A stretch of 7,458 nucleotides of DNA from Desulfobacteraceae bacterium (GCA_027353395.1 DAIEHU010000130.1:1-7458), one strand, 5' to 3'. Positions 1-6,287 are shown, counted from the first letter of the stretch. Made by a program: numbers and translations. Notes: generated by a model from the sequence alone, not told the origin.

Positions 1-648
1 GAAATACATGGAATCCGGAAATTCTTTGACAAGTCTCGCAAATGTTTCTTTTTCCTCTTTCGCCTTGCCCATTTTTCCATATATCCGGCCAAGATTAAAC
101 AGGGCCTGATCGATCATGGCCGCCGACTTATCGGAAACGATCATTTCAAAATGCGCAGCGGCTTTTTCATAATCGCCTTTTCCCTCATAGGAATAGGCAA
201 GTCCGTTTAAAATCAGGTTTTTGATTCCCGGGTCGTCGAAAGCGTCCAGCGCTTTTCTATAGGCGTCAATGGCTTCATCGTAATTTTTCAGCGCATAGCA
301 CACATCCGCATAATAAATCAGAGCGGTCTTTCCGGCCCCGGTGGAACCATATTTGTCCTTGATATCCTTAAAACTTTTTTTGGCTTCTTCAAGCCCGGCT
401 GCAGGGGCGTCTTTTCCAAGGGCGTTATATGCCGACACGGCTTTTCCAAGCATGACCGCAGCCTTGTCTTCGGTTCTGCTGTTAAAATACAAGGCTCCGG
501 TGATCACCAAGGCCAGCGCGATAATGCCGCAGACGCCCATCGCAATCTGCTGCTGATACTGTTTTCCAAATGCCAGCATCCGGTCAATAGTCTCTAAAAA
601 CGGGTCCGGTTCTTCCAGCAATTCCTTACGGGATTTTTCTTCAACCAT
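1..648 (-). CDS. Membrane-anchored TPR protein (YfgM/TPR_21-like), 3' end cut by window edge
   Basis: The reading frame is open from the ATG at 648 down to base 1, giving 216 codons without a stop, so the gene continues beyond the left edge. Residues 1-33 are charged and polar. Residues about 35-55 (QIAMGVCGIIALALVITGAL) form one transmembrane helix, after which the protein should lie outside the cytoplasm. Helical TPR-type repeats follow at about 106-134 (ADVCYALKNYDEAIDAYRKA), 145-171 (GLAYSYEGKGDYEKAAAHFE) and 180-213 (NLGRIYGKMGKAKEEKETF). The ending KEFPDSMYF resembles the last repeat of such proteins, so probably only a few residues are missing. YfgM-like proteins with this architecture are known as periplasmic partners of the Sec translocon and chaperones; that role is inferred here only from architecture. 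A GGAG lies 7 nt before the ATG. The gene is 89 bp downstream of the PfkB kinase on the same strand and may be co-transcribed. Confidence 0.85.
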   Translation of the reverse strand, partial: MVEEKSRKELLEEPDPFLETIDRMLAFGKQYQQQIAMGVCGIIALALVITGALYFNSRTEDKAAVMLGKAVSAYNALGKDAPAAGLEEAKKSFKDIKDKYGSTGAGKTALIYYADVCYALKNYDEAIDAYRKALDAFDDPGIKNLILNGLAYSYEGKGDYEKAAAHFEMIVSDKSAAMIDQALFNLGRIYGKMGKAKEEKETFARLVKEFPDSMYF

Positions 649-733
649 GAATTGTCTCCATTTCAGTCGATTGCTTATGTGCTAAATTATTTATTTTTAC
701 AGACAGGTATAGCAAAAAAATGTGACAAATCGG

Positions 734-747
734 ATTATTATAATAAT
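734..747. repeat. 14-bp perfect A/T palindrome at the kinase stop codon
   Basis: ATTATTATAATAAT is its own reverse complement and includes the TAA stop (738-740) of the PfkB kinase. It has no GC stem and no following T-run of the right kind, so it is not a convincing intrinsic terminator. It may be chance in an A/T-rich gap. Confidence 0.4.
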
Positions 748-1733
748 TTCCCGATCCGCGCCCATCCCTGTTCCGGTATTTTGGCGCCCACCACTTGGCA
801 CACCTCGTATCCGCAGGCGGACGCCAGCCTGCCACTGTGCTCCAGGGAATAGCCATTGACCAGACCGAACAGAAATCCGGCGGCCCAGAGATCGCCCGCG
901 CCGGTGGTATCCACCGGGGCATCATCATTGCCATGCGGCGCGATTGCGATCCGGCGGCCATTGACCGCCACCCTGCTGCCTCTGGGGCCGATCTTCAGAA
1001 CCGCCAGTTCCGCATGCCTTGCCAGGGCCTCCAGGGCTTCATCCTCATCCGAGTGACCGCTGTACGCCCGCGCCTCGTCCTCATTGGCAATGAGGATATC
1101 CACATATTCACGGATGATTTCATCCAAGATATCTTTTGATTCCTCAACCACATTAAAACTGGCCAGGTCCAGACTGATCCGCGCACCGGCGTTTTTGGCC
1201 GATGACAGCACGGCGGCCATCAATGACTGATTAAAGAGCAGATACCCTTCCACATGAACAATGGCCGCATCCTTGAAGCAATCCATGTGGATTTCATCCG
1301 GCCGCATTTCTGATGCTGCGCCCAGATACGTGAACATGGATCGCTGGGCATCCGGGGTGATCACGGAAAGCACGCACCCTGTTGGATTTTTACCATAAAA
1401 AATAACGGATTGGACATGATTCCGGTTCAAATCCTGAGTGAAAAACTCGCCCAGCTCATCCTCTCCCAGCTTGCCCACAAACCGGATCGTACCGCCCAGA
1501 TTGCCCACCCCCACTGCTGTATTACATGCGGATCCACCCGAGACAAGCGATGGAGCGGCGCTTGTCTGTGCGATCAGCTTGCCGATATAGCCCCGGTCCA
1601 CCAGATTCATGCCGCCTTTTTCAACGCCCAGCCGGTCAATGAATGCCTCCGGCTCCATCGCCAGCATGTCAACCAGCGCTGAGCCCACGCATACAATGGT
1701 TTTTCTGTTTTTATCAATCGTGAATTCGGCCAT
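738..1733 (-). CDS. PfkB-family carbohydrate/nucleoside kinase (adenosine-kinase-like)
   Basis: The 331-residue protein is an ATP-dependent cytosolic kinase of the ribokinase/PfkB fold. Starting from MAEFTIDKN, it shows the N-terminal strand IVCVGSALVDML (13-24), the substrate-site motif GGSACNTAVGVGNLGG (66-81), the Mg-binding NEDE (217-220) and the C-terminal PfkB signature DTTGAGD (275-281), whose Asp is the catalytic base and whose GAG forms the anion hole. Length and motifs are complete, so it should be active. The YLGAA segment and overall style suggest a nucleoside (adenosine) kinase rather than a fructokinase, but the substrate cannot be fixed from sequence. I chose the ATG at 1733 because AGAAGG (1740-1745) sits 6 nt upstream. 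ATGs at 1739 and 1769 are in frame, but the first touches the Shine-Dalgarno and the second lies inside a dispersed repeat. The upstream spacer to the SH3 gene is almost entirely that repeat, so it may have its own or a coupled transcription signal that I could not see. Confidence 0.9.
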   Translation of the reverse strand: MAEFTIDKNRKTIVCVGSALVDMLAMEPEAFIDRLGVEKGGMNLVDRGYIGKLIAQTSAAPSLVSGGSACNTAVGVGNLGGTIRFVGKLGEDELGEFFTQDLNRNHVQSVIFYGKNPTGCVLSVITPDAQRSMFTYLGAASEMRPDEIHMDCFKDAAIVHVEGYLLFNQSLMAAVLSSAKNAGARISLDLASFNVVEESKDILDEIIREYVDILIANEDEARAYSGHSDEDEALEALARHAELAVLKIGPRGSRVAVNGRRIAIAPHGNDDAPVDTTGAGDLWAAGFLFGLVNGYSLEHSGRLASACGYEVCQVVGAKIPEQGWARIGKLL

Positions 1734-1739
1734 TTCCAT

Positions 1740-1745
1740 CCTTCT
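1740..1745 (-). promoter_or_regulatory. Shine-Dalgarno deciding the start of the PfkB kinase
   Basis: AGAAGG on the minus strand is 6 nt before the ATG at 1733. It directly abuts the ATG at 1739, making 1733 the best-spaced start and arguing against the repeat-borne ATG at 1769. Confidence 0.6.
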
Positions 1746-1755
1746 ATCGTATCTT

Positions 1756-1878
1756 ATTCCATTTTGCATTCAAGATGACATCAAGGCGGCAAGAAGAAGG
1801 CGACGCAGGCTTACTGTTTGTAAGTTGAGGAGCCGACGACGCAGCCAACGCGGATGCCGCCTGAATGCGAATTGGAAT
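1756..1878. repeat. Palindromic dispersed repeat, copy A (123 bp)
   Basis: This block recurs at 6133-6256 in the same orientation with two substitutions and one 1-nt indel, about 98% identity. The ends form a 17-bp imperfect terminal inverted repeat (ATTCCATTTTGCATTCA against ATTCCAATTCGCATTCA, 15 of 17 match). The centre is a small hairpin with arms CTTAC and GTAAG around TGTTT (1810-1824). GCGACGCAGG-like and CGACGACGCAGCC segments flank the centre. It has no coding capacity of its own. The copy fills nearly all of the SH3-PfkB spacer; its last base is the first base of the SH3 stop triplet (1878-1880). It could be a non-autonomous mobile element (MITE/REP-like) or a structured RNA or terminator element; the sequence does not decide. 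Confidence 0.88.
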
Positions 1879-2354
1879 TACCAGACCATGCTCTTACTTA
1901 TCCATCCTTCGTCTCCGTCCGTGTGCTGAACATGCAGCCAATCGCCTTTTCGCTCCAGCACCTTAAACGGAACCCCTTTCACGGCTTTAAAAACAATATT
2001 GCCGTCAGCCGATGGCGTCGCCCGGACATTGCATTCGGCTTTCGGGATGGCGACCACCGTATCCATTTTGGACAACATATCTTTCTGCACCCAGCCGATG
2101 GTGCCTTCATAATCTTTGATATAAAGCCACGCGCCGGTTTTGTCCTTATCAAGAACCTCAAACGGCATATTTTTTTCCACCTGCCACAGCACTTCATATT
2201 TGGCGCCGGGGCCGGAACGAATATTTGCGATATCCTTAATGACGGCCATCCGCTCGGCCAGGGCGTCGCTCGTGGTGAACACACCACCCAGAAGCGCAAA
2301 TGTCAGTATCAAAATTTGCAGTTTCCAATTGTTCTTTCCTACTCCGGAACTCAT
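1878..2354 (-). CDS. Exported protein with two bacterial SH3 domains
   Basis: The 158-residue protein starts with a Sec signal peptide: a basic start (KNNWK), a hydrophobic core LQILILTFALLGGVF (12-26) and a likely signal peptidase I site after ALA at 31-33. Two SH3_3-type domains follow. The first, about 36-95, contains ANIRSGPG and GTIGWVQKDML; the second, about 99-158, contains CNVRATPS and DEGWISKSMVW. The NxR and GW(V/I) signatures are typical of this fold. Bacterial SH3 domains usually bind peptidoglycan or peptides in the envelope, so the mature protein is expected in the periplasm; its ligand is unknown. A strong AAGGAG lies about 7 nt before the ATG at 2354. The gene begins 24 bp after the VWA gene and is probably in the same transcript. 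Its TAA stop overlaps the end of repeat copy A by one base, so the insertion may have trimmed or set the C-terminus, although the second domain looks complete. Confidence 0.88.
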   Translation of the reverse strand: MSSGVGKNNWKLQILILTFALLGGVFTTSDALAERMAVIKDIANIRSGPGAKYEVLWQVEKNMPFEVLDKDKTGAWLYIKDYEGTIGWVQKDMLSKMDTVVAIPKAECNVRATPSADGNIVFKAVKGVPFKVLERKGDWLHVQHTDGDEGWISKSMVW

Positions 2355-2378
2355 GCTTTCTCCTTACAATTTATAATG

Positions 2379-3569
2379 TTACGCGGCCATCAACTGGACG
2401 ACCGCCTGCTCAAGGCCATCAATGGACAGTTCAAACATGGGAAAAATCCGGCTGATGCTGATGATCGACCGGGTATACGGCCACATACGCTCCGGCAGCG
2501 GGTTCAGCCATACATGGTGCGGAAAGATATCGGCAAGAAACTGCATCCGTTCTATGCTGGCCAATCCGCTCCGCTCATGCGCATAAATAGACCCGTCTCT
2601 GGCCATAAGCTCGTAAGGGGCCATGCTGGCGTCGCCCACCAGGATCAGGCGGGTGTCCGGATCCTTTCCCGCAAATTCATCAATGCGTTTGGGTTTCCGG
2701 TACCGGGACGGGTCTTCCCAGACAGTATCATAAATGGTGTTATGAAAAAAATAGGTTTTTACATCTTTAAATTGCGACCGGGCATAATCAAACAAGGTCT
2801 GGACTATTGGCACGTGGGGGTCCATGGACCATCCGCCGTTGTCAATGGCCAGGATGACCTTGAGCCGGTCCCGGACGCTCCGGTCAAACACAATTTCGAT
2901 CTCTCCAGCGTTTTTCATGGTCTGGTAGATGGTGGCGTCCACGTTGATCTGGTCTTTGGGGCCAGCCGGCACCATATTCCGGAGTTGTTTCAATGCTTCC
3001 CCCATCAGTGCCTGGGTCAGGGGGCCGGACCGGGAATAGTCCTTGTAACGCCGCTCACCCGCGATCTTGACGGCGGATTTGTTCATGGATGACCCGCCCA
3101 CCCGCAGCCCTTCCGGATGATGACCGGAATGGCCCACCGGCGACGCGCCGCCGGTGCCGATCCACTTGCTGCCGCCATCATGCCGTTCGGTCTGATCTTT
3201 GAGCCGCTCCCTGAAATATTCCAGGAGTTCGTCCGGAGACATTTTTTCCATTTTTTCCGGGTCCAGGCCCAGAGCGTTTTCCATCTCCTTTGGATTTTTC
3301 AGCCATTCATCCAGCAATGCTTTTGCAATCGCGTCCAGATCAACCCCTTCCGGGTCCGGCATATCCGCGCCCTCAAAACAATGGGCGAAAATCTGGTCAT
3401 AGAGGTCAAAATACCGCTCGCTTTTCACTAAGATGGATCGGGATGCGGTATAAAAATCCTCCAGAGACTGGATCAGCCCCTTGCCCAGGGCTTTCTGGAG
3501 GGTGAGAAAGGAGGTGGGGGAAACCGGTATGCCCGCATCCTTTAATTTGTAAAAAAATTCCACAAACAT
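2379..3569 (-). CDS. CoxE-like VWA-domain protein
   Basis: The 396-residue protein belongs to the VWA/CoxE-like family (COG3825 type) that partners MoxR ATPases. The N-terminal helical region (1-125) includes FFYKLKDAGIPVSPTSF and the SERYFDLYDQIF block. A glycine- and histidine-rich linker (131-160) follows, then the VWA domain from about 236 (LKVILAIDNGGWSMDPHV) to the C-terminus. The MIDAS is degenerate: DNGGWSM (243-249) replaces the usual DxSxS, while VGDASM (311-316) offers an aspartate near the later metal-site position. The start at 3569 lies one base after the ATPase stop (TAATATG), which suggests translational coupling; GGAAG is 10 nt upstream. An alternative ATG at 3599 would add ten residues and overlap the ATPase by 29 bp, but has a poor ribosome binding site. 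The known theme for such pairs is ATP-driven insertion or maturation of metal cofactors or remodelling of a client. The client here is not apparent. Confidence 0.87.
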   Translation of the reverse strand: MFVEFFYKLKDAGIPVSPTSFLTLQKALGKGLIQSLEDFYTASRSILVKSERYFDLYDQIFAHCFEGADMPDPEGVDLDAIAKALLDEWLKNPKEMENALGLDPEKMEKMSPDELLEYFRERLKDQTERHDGGSKWIGTGGASPVGHSGHHPEGLRVGGSSMNKSAVKIAGERRYKDYSRSGPLTQALMGEALKQLRNMVPAGPKDQINVDATIYQTMKNAGEIEIVFDRSVRDRLKVILAIDNGGWSMDPHVPIVQTLFDYARSQFKDVKTYFFHNTIYDTVWEDPSRYRKPKRIDEFAGKDPDTRLILVGDASMAPYELMARDGSIYAHERSGLASIERMQFLADIFPHHVWLNPLPERMWPYTRSIISISRIFPMFELSIDGLEQAVVQLMAA

Positions 3570-3570
3570 A

Positions 3571-4425
3571 TTAAAAAAGCTTCCGGCGGTTGGCGACATT
3601 GCCGGCAGTTGTATAATCCTGACTTTTTTTAAACAGAATGCCTAAAAAGGGGACATCCCCCTTGGCCAGTTGCTTCACCTTGAAATCCGGGTCCATGCTG
3701 AGCGCCCGGATCCAGTTGATGAGTTCCCGGGTGGCGGGCTTCTTTTCCACGGTATCAATTTCCCGCAACCGGTAAAAGATATTAATGGCATGTTCCATCA
3801 GATCCGCGGAAAGATCTGGAAAATGCGCATGAATGATGTTGCGCATCATTTTGGGGTCCGGGAACGCGATATGGTGGAAATTGCACCGGCCCAGAAACGG
3901 GTCCGACAGGTCTTTCTTGGCGTTGGATGTGATGATGATCACGGGCCGGTGGATGGCTTTGATGGTTTTGTCGATTTCAATGATGTCAAATTCCATCTGA
4001 TCCAGAACGTCCAGCATATCGTCCTGAAAATCCGTGTCCGCCTTGTCGATTTCATCAATCAACAGAACCGTGCGCCGGTCCGCGGTAAACGCCTGGCCGA
4101 TTTTGCCCATTTTGATATAATTTTCAATGCGGCTGACATCCCTTTTGGAATCCCCGAACCGGCTGTCGTTCAACCGGGTGAGGGTGTCATACTGATACAG
4201 GGCTTCGATGAGCTTCATGCTGGATTTCACGTTCAGCACAATCAGCGGCATGCGCAGGGATTCGGCAATGGAGTGGGCCAGCATGGTTTTACCCGTACCC
4301 GGTTCGCCCTTCAGCAGCAGGGTCATTTCAAGAGCCATGGTGATATTGACGATCTTGGCCAGCTCATCGTCCAGAATATACTTGTGGGCGCCTTTAAATT
4401 CCTGGTCTTGGTTTTGTTTTGACAT
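3571..4425 (-). CDS. MoxR-family AAA+ ATPase
   Basis: The 284-residue cytosolic AAA+ protein carries Walker A GEPGTGKT (40-47), Walker B LLIDEID (121-127), a sensor-1 asparagine in IIITSN (168) and a following LSDPFLGRC segment with a candidate arginine finger. A C-terminal helical lid holds KKPATRELINWIRAL. Length and motif spacing fit the MoxR/CoxD branch, which acts as a hexameric chaperone with a VWA partner; that partner is encoded immediately downstream. I chose the ATG at 4425 because AGGA is about 7 nt upstream; a GTG at 4449 is in frame but adds only eight residues and lies in a repeat-like tract. The gap to the methyltransferase stop is 69 bp and contains a solitary CCACGGAG repeat end. 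Read-through from the methyltransferase promoter is possible, as no convincing terminator is seen in the gap. Confidence 0.92.
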   Translation of the reverse strand: MSKQNQDQEFKGAHKYILDDELAKIVNITMALEMTLLLKGEPGTGKTMLAHSIAESLRMPLIVLNVKSSMKLIEALYQYDTLTRLNDSRFGDSKRDVSRIENYIKMGKIGQAFTADRRTVLLIDEIDKADTDFQDDMLDVLDQMEFDIIEIDKTIKAIHRPVIIITSNAKKDLSDPFLGRCNFHHIAFPDPKMMRNIIHAHFPDLSADLMEHAINIFYRLREIDTVEKKPATRELINWIRALSMDPDFKVKQLAKGDVPFLGILFKKSQDYTTAGNVANRRKLF

Positions 4426-4436
4426 AATAATTCCTG

Positions 4437-4453
4437 ATTTTTTTACCACGGAG
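4437..4453 (+). repeat. Solitary end of the CCACGGAG inverted-repeat family
   Basis: The 17 bases ATTTTTTTACCACGGAG are identical to 5953-5969, the left end of the palindromic element beside tatA. No matching right end is seen nearby, so this may be a relic or solo end located just upstream of the MoxR ATPase start. Part of the identity is a T-run, which lowers its weight. Confidence 0.5.
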
Positions 4454-4494
4454 AGCTTAAAAAAAGAAGATGATCAACGCCGCATTTTTTGCCT

Positions 4495-5565
4495 TCAGCC
4501 TAAATCCCTAATCCGTTCAGATACTTCCTGGGTCAGACGGATCACCCGCTCGGCCATATCCAGGGGCAGCGCGCCAGTTCCGCAACTGGGCGTGATCAGA
4601 GACTGAGCCAGAATCAAAGACCGGTCAAACCCGAGGCTTTCGATCTGGCGGACTTCCGATTCCCAGAGGGCGACCAGCGAGTCGGCGGTTTCCTTTTGGA
4701 TGGCGTTGATGTCGCCAGTGGGCACAATACCCCAGGCAATAATTTTTCCGGCATCCAAAAACCTTTTGATTTCCCTTGGATACAGAATGAATTTATCAAA
4801 AAAGGAATAGGCGTCAAAACTGATGATATCCGCCGGAGACTCCAGAATCACCGGCCATTCGGCGTTTGCGCACACATGAACCCCGGCAAGCCCCCCTTCC
4901 AGATGGATGGCCTCCATGACTTCCGCAAGGCAATCCGCCACATCCTGACGGGACACGCTGATAAATGCCGATGACCCGAACCCGGCCAGGCCCGGCTCGT
5001 CAAGGAACAGAATCACCGGAGCTTTGTATCGTTTAAGCTGATTCACCTGCCACCGGGCTTTCAGGGCAATGTTTTTGACGGCGGCGTCCCGGAGCTGATC
5101 GTCGTAGAAAATAGCGCGCCCGTTCTGATCCGTCACGCCAGTGGCGAATGTAAACGGACCGGTGATCTGGCCTTTAACTGCAAAAAGCGGTTTTGCGGCC
5201 TCATCCAGGATTGTCAAAAGCTCGAAAAAACCGGGAGCGATATCCGGTGTCAATACAAAGCGGGAGCCATTCAGACTATCGGCGTCACCGGTAACACGCA
5301 TATAATCCTCAAAAAAAGCAAGCAGTTCAGCCTCAAACCGGTCGTCCCCGGCTTGAATGAATCGCCGGTCGCCGTCCACGCAAAGTCCGGGCATTCCCGG
5401 CAGAAATTGCGCGATCATGCCTTCGGATTTGAAATGCGGCAACTGAACCCATAGCGGAATATCCGGCGTATGGGCCATCATCATCCGGACGGCTGTTTTG
5501 TGATCATTCACCGGCAGGCTGCCGATCCAGGCCGGAAGGCCTCCGGGCTTAAAATTGACTGTCAT
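4495..5565 (-). CDS. MetE-like cobalamin-independent methionine synthase / methyltransferase family protein (short, core-domain form)
   Basis: The 356-residue protein corresponds to the catalytic C-terminal barrel of MetE and the related uroporphyrinogen decarboxylase-like methyltransferases; full MetE is about 750 residues. Visible motifs are KGQITGPFTF (131-140), FLDEPGLAGFG (188-197), GVHVCAN (228-234) and TPSCGTGALP (325-334). His230, Cys232 and Cys328 match the HxC...C zinc ligands that activate a thiol acceptor in MetE. The usual third ligand Glu is not obvious; ISFDAY (248-253) lies in the expected area. Short core-MetE proteins in anaerobes are known to take methyl groups from corrinoid proteins rather than methyl-tetrahydrofolate, so methionine synthesis from a methylcorrinoid is a reasonable hypothesis, but another thiol acceptor is equally possible. 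The start at 5565 is supported by AAGGAGG (5574-5580) 8 nt upstream; an in-frame ATG at 5610 would lie upstream of that site. The gene is divergent from tatA and heads the minus-strand cluster. Confidence 0.82.
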   Translation of the reverse strand: MTVNFKPGGLPAWIGSLPVNDHKTAVRMMMAHTPDIPLWVQLPHFKSEGMIAQFLPGMPGLCVDGDRRFIQAGDDRFEAELLAFFEDYMRVTGDADSLNGSRFVLTPDIAPGFFELLTILDEAAKPLFAVKGQITGPFTFATGVTDQNGRAIFYDDQLRDAAVKNIALKARWQVNQLKRYKAPVILFLDEPGLAGFGSSAFISVSRQDVADCLAEVMEAIHLEGGLAGVHVCANAEWPVILESPADIISFDAYSFFDKFILYPREIKRFLDAGKIIAWGIVPTGDINAIQKETADSLVALWESEVRQIESLGFDRSLILAQSLITPSCGTGALPLDMAERVIRLTQEVSERIRDLG

Positions 5566-5635
5566 GAAGACACCCTCCTTTTTGCAACAACAGCCGGTTG
5601 CGGCGGGCATAACGGGTTCATATTAAAAGTTTTTG

Positions 5636-5664
5636 ATTTTAGATGATTTGATATGCTATGACAA
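5636..5664 (-). promoter_or_regulatory. Candidate sigma-70 promoter for the MetE-like gene
   Basis: On the minus strand TTGTCA (5664-5659) and TAAAAT (5641-5636) are separated by exactly 17 bases; each box matches the consensus at 5 of 6 positions. Transcription would begin near 5629, leaving a leader of about 65 nt that contains the strong Shine-Dalgarno. No operator-like palindrome is obvious. Confidence 0.55.
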
Positions 5665-5676
5665 GTTTTTTATCTG
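5648..5676 (+). promoter_or_regulatory. Candidate sigma-70 promoter for tatA
   Basis: TTGATA (5648-5653) and TATCTG (5671-5676) are spaced by 17 bases on the plus strand, with a start expected near 5683 and a leader of about 57 nt. The -10 box is weak (4 of 6). It overlaps the opposing promoter of the MetE-like gene, so the two would compete for polymerase if both are real. Confidence 0.35.
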
Positions 5677-5739
5677 TTTCGTTTTCTCATAAGGATAAAC
5701 CATTCGACATCATCGGATTTTTATAAAAGGGGGCGCATT

Positions 5740-5922
5740 ATGTTTGGCATCGGCTTACCGGAGCTGATTATTATTCTGATCATTGTTCTGATTATTTTCG
5801 GCGCGGGCAAACTGCCGGAAATCGGCGTGGGCATCGGGAAGGGCATCAAAAATTTTAAAAAAGCCAGCAGCGAAGATGACTCGGATTCCGACAAAATCGA
5901 GGACAAAAGCAAAAAAACGTGA
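5740..5922 (+). CDS. tatA: Twin-arginine translocase subunit TatA/TatE
   Basis: This 60-residue protein has the TatA plan. A short N-terminus with Glu8 leads into a single transmembrane helix (about 5-20, rich in Ile and Leu). The hinge FGAGKLPE (20-27) follows, with the conserved Phe and Gly, then an amphipathic helix (27-42, IGVGIGKGIKNFKKA) and a charged, Asp/Ser/Lys-rich tail. TatA oligomers form the conducting part of the Tat system, which exports folded and often cofactor-bearing proteins across the inner membrane. AAGGGGG precedes the ATG by about 7-8 nt. No tatB or tatC is adjacent, so this is an isolated tatA, as is common outside the enterobacteria. TatE or a bifunctional TatA/B cannot be separated by sequence alone, but the short tail and Glu8 favour TatA. 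It converges on ssb through a repeat-filled spacer. Confidence 0.93.
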   Translation: MFGIGLPELIIILIIVLIIFGAGKLPEIGVGIGKGIKNFKKASSEDDSDSDKIEDKSKKT

Positions 5923-5994
5923 TGATTGACTTGATGGTCTCGCTGCAACCGTATTTTTTTACCACGGAGCGCACTGAGAAACCCCTTCGCCCCG

Positions 5995-6036
5995 GCGTCT
6001 CTGCGGGAGAAAAAACCGTATCTCGCGCTGAGACGC
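5995..6036. repeat. GC-rich stem-loop inside the CCACGGAG element
   Basis: Arms GCGTCTCTGCGGGAG (5995-6009) and CTCGCGCTGAGACGC (6022-6036) pair at 13 of 15 positions around a 12-nt loop. No T-run follows on either strand, so a classical intrinsic terminator is unlikely, though the structure may slow polymerase or protect a 3' end. Confidence 0.6.
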
Positions 6037-6070
6037 GGAGGCTTGAAGAATTACAGGGTGGTGCATCACG

Positions 6071-6096
6071 GGGGGATTAGCGAAGCGTATTCACCC
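6071..6096. repeat. Partial palindrome around a GCGAAGCG loop
   Basis: The arms GGGGGATTA and TATTCACCC pair at 7 of 9 positions around GCGAAGCG. It looks like a decayed REP-type palindrome nested in the larger element. Confidence 0.35.
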
Positions 6097-6132
6097 TACA
6101 AAAACTTTTCTCCCTGGCCTCCGTGGTAAATA

Positions 6133-6256
6133 ATTCCATTTTGCATTCAAGATGACATCAAGGCGGCAAGAAGGAGGCGACGCAGGCTTACTGTTTGTAA
6201 GTCGAGGAGCCGACGACGCAGCCAAACGCGGATGCCGCCTGAATGCGAATTGGAAT
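6133..6256. repeat. Palindromic dispersed repeat, copy B (124 bp)
   Basis: It is almost identical to 1756-1878. The differences are one A/G and one T/C substitution plus one extra A near 6225. The terminal inverted repeats and the central hairpin (6187-6201) are conserved. Here it lies between convergent tatA and ssb, directly beside another palindromic element. The flanks share no clear target-site duplication with each other or with copy A. Confidence 0.88.
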
Positions 6257-6287
6257 AAGATGCCTCGCCCCGCACACCAAAAATAAA

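Larger units (their letters stand above)
5958..6130. repeat. Palindromic element bounded by CCACGGAG inverted repeats (173 bp)
   Basis: The outer arms are a perfect 12-bp inverted repeat, TTTACCACGGAG at 5958-5969 and its complement at 6119-6130. They extend inward to 24 bp with 20 matches (5958-5981 against 6107-6130). A second stem-loop (5995-6036) and a smaller partial palindrome (6071-6096) are nested inside. No ORF within it is credible. It starts 35 bp after the tatA stop and ends 2 bp before repeat copy B. It resembles a small non-autonomous element or a structured intergenic repeat; it could also serve to end convergent transcription. Confidence 0.7.

Noticed and set aside
734..747. 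A/T palindrome as an intrinsic terminator for the kinase gene
   Set aside because: The stem would be pure A/T with no loop and no suitable U-tract after it.
1756..1878. CRISPR-like or tRNA-like structure in the repeat
   Set aside because: There are only two copies far apart with no spacers, and no cloverleaf or CCA-type end can be drawn; it is a palindromic interspersed repeat.
1854..3092. 412-codon open frame on the plus strand opposite the VWA and SH3 genes
   Set aside because: It lies antisense to two well-supported genes, has a His/Gly/Pro-rich composition typical of an antisense frame, matches no family I know, and crosses the gene boundary and the repeat.
3670..4422. 250-codon plus-strand open frame opposite the MoxR ATPase
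   Set aside because: It mirrors a gene with intact Walker motifs, and its sequence is low-information antisense translation without recognisable domains.
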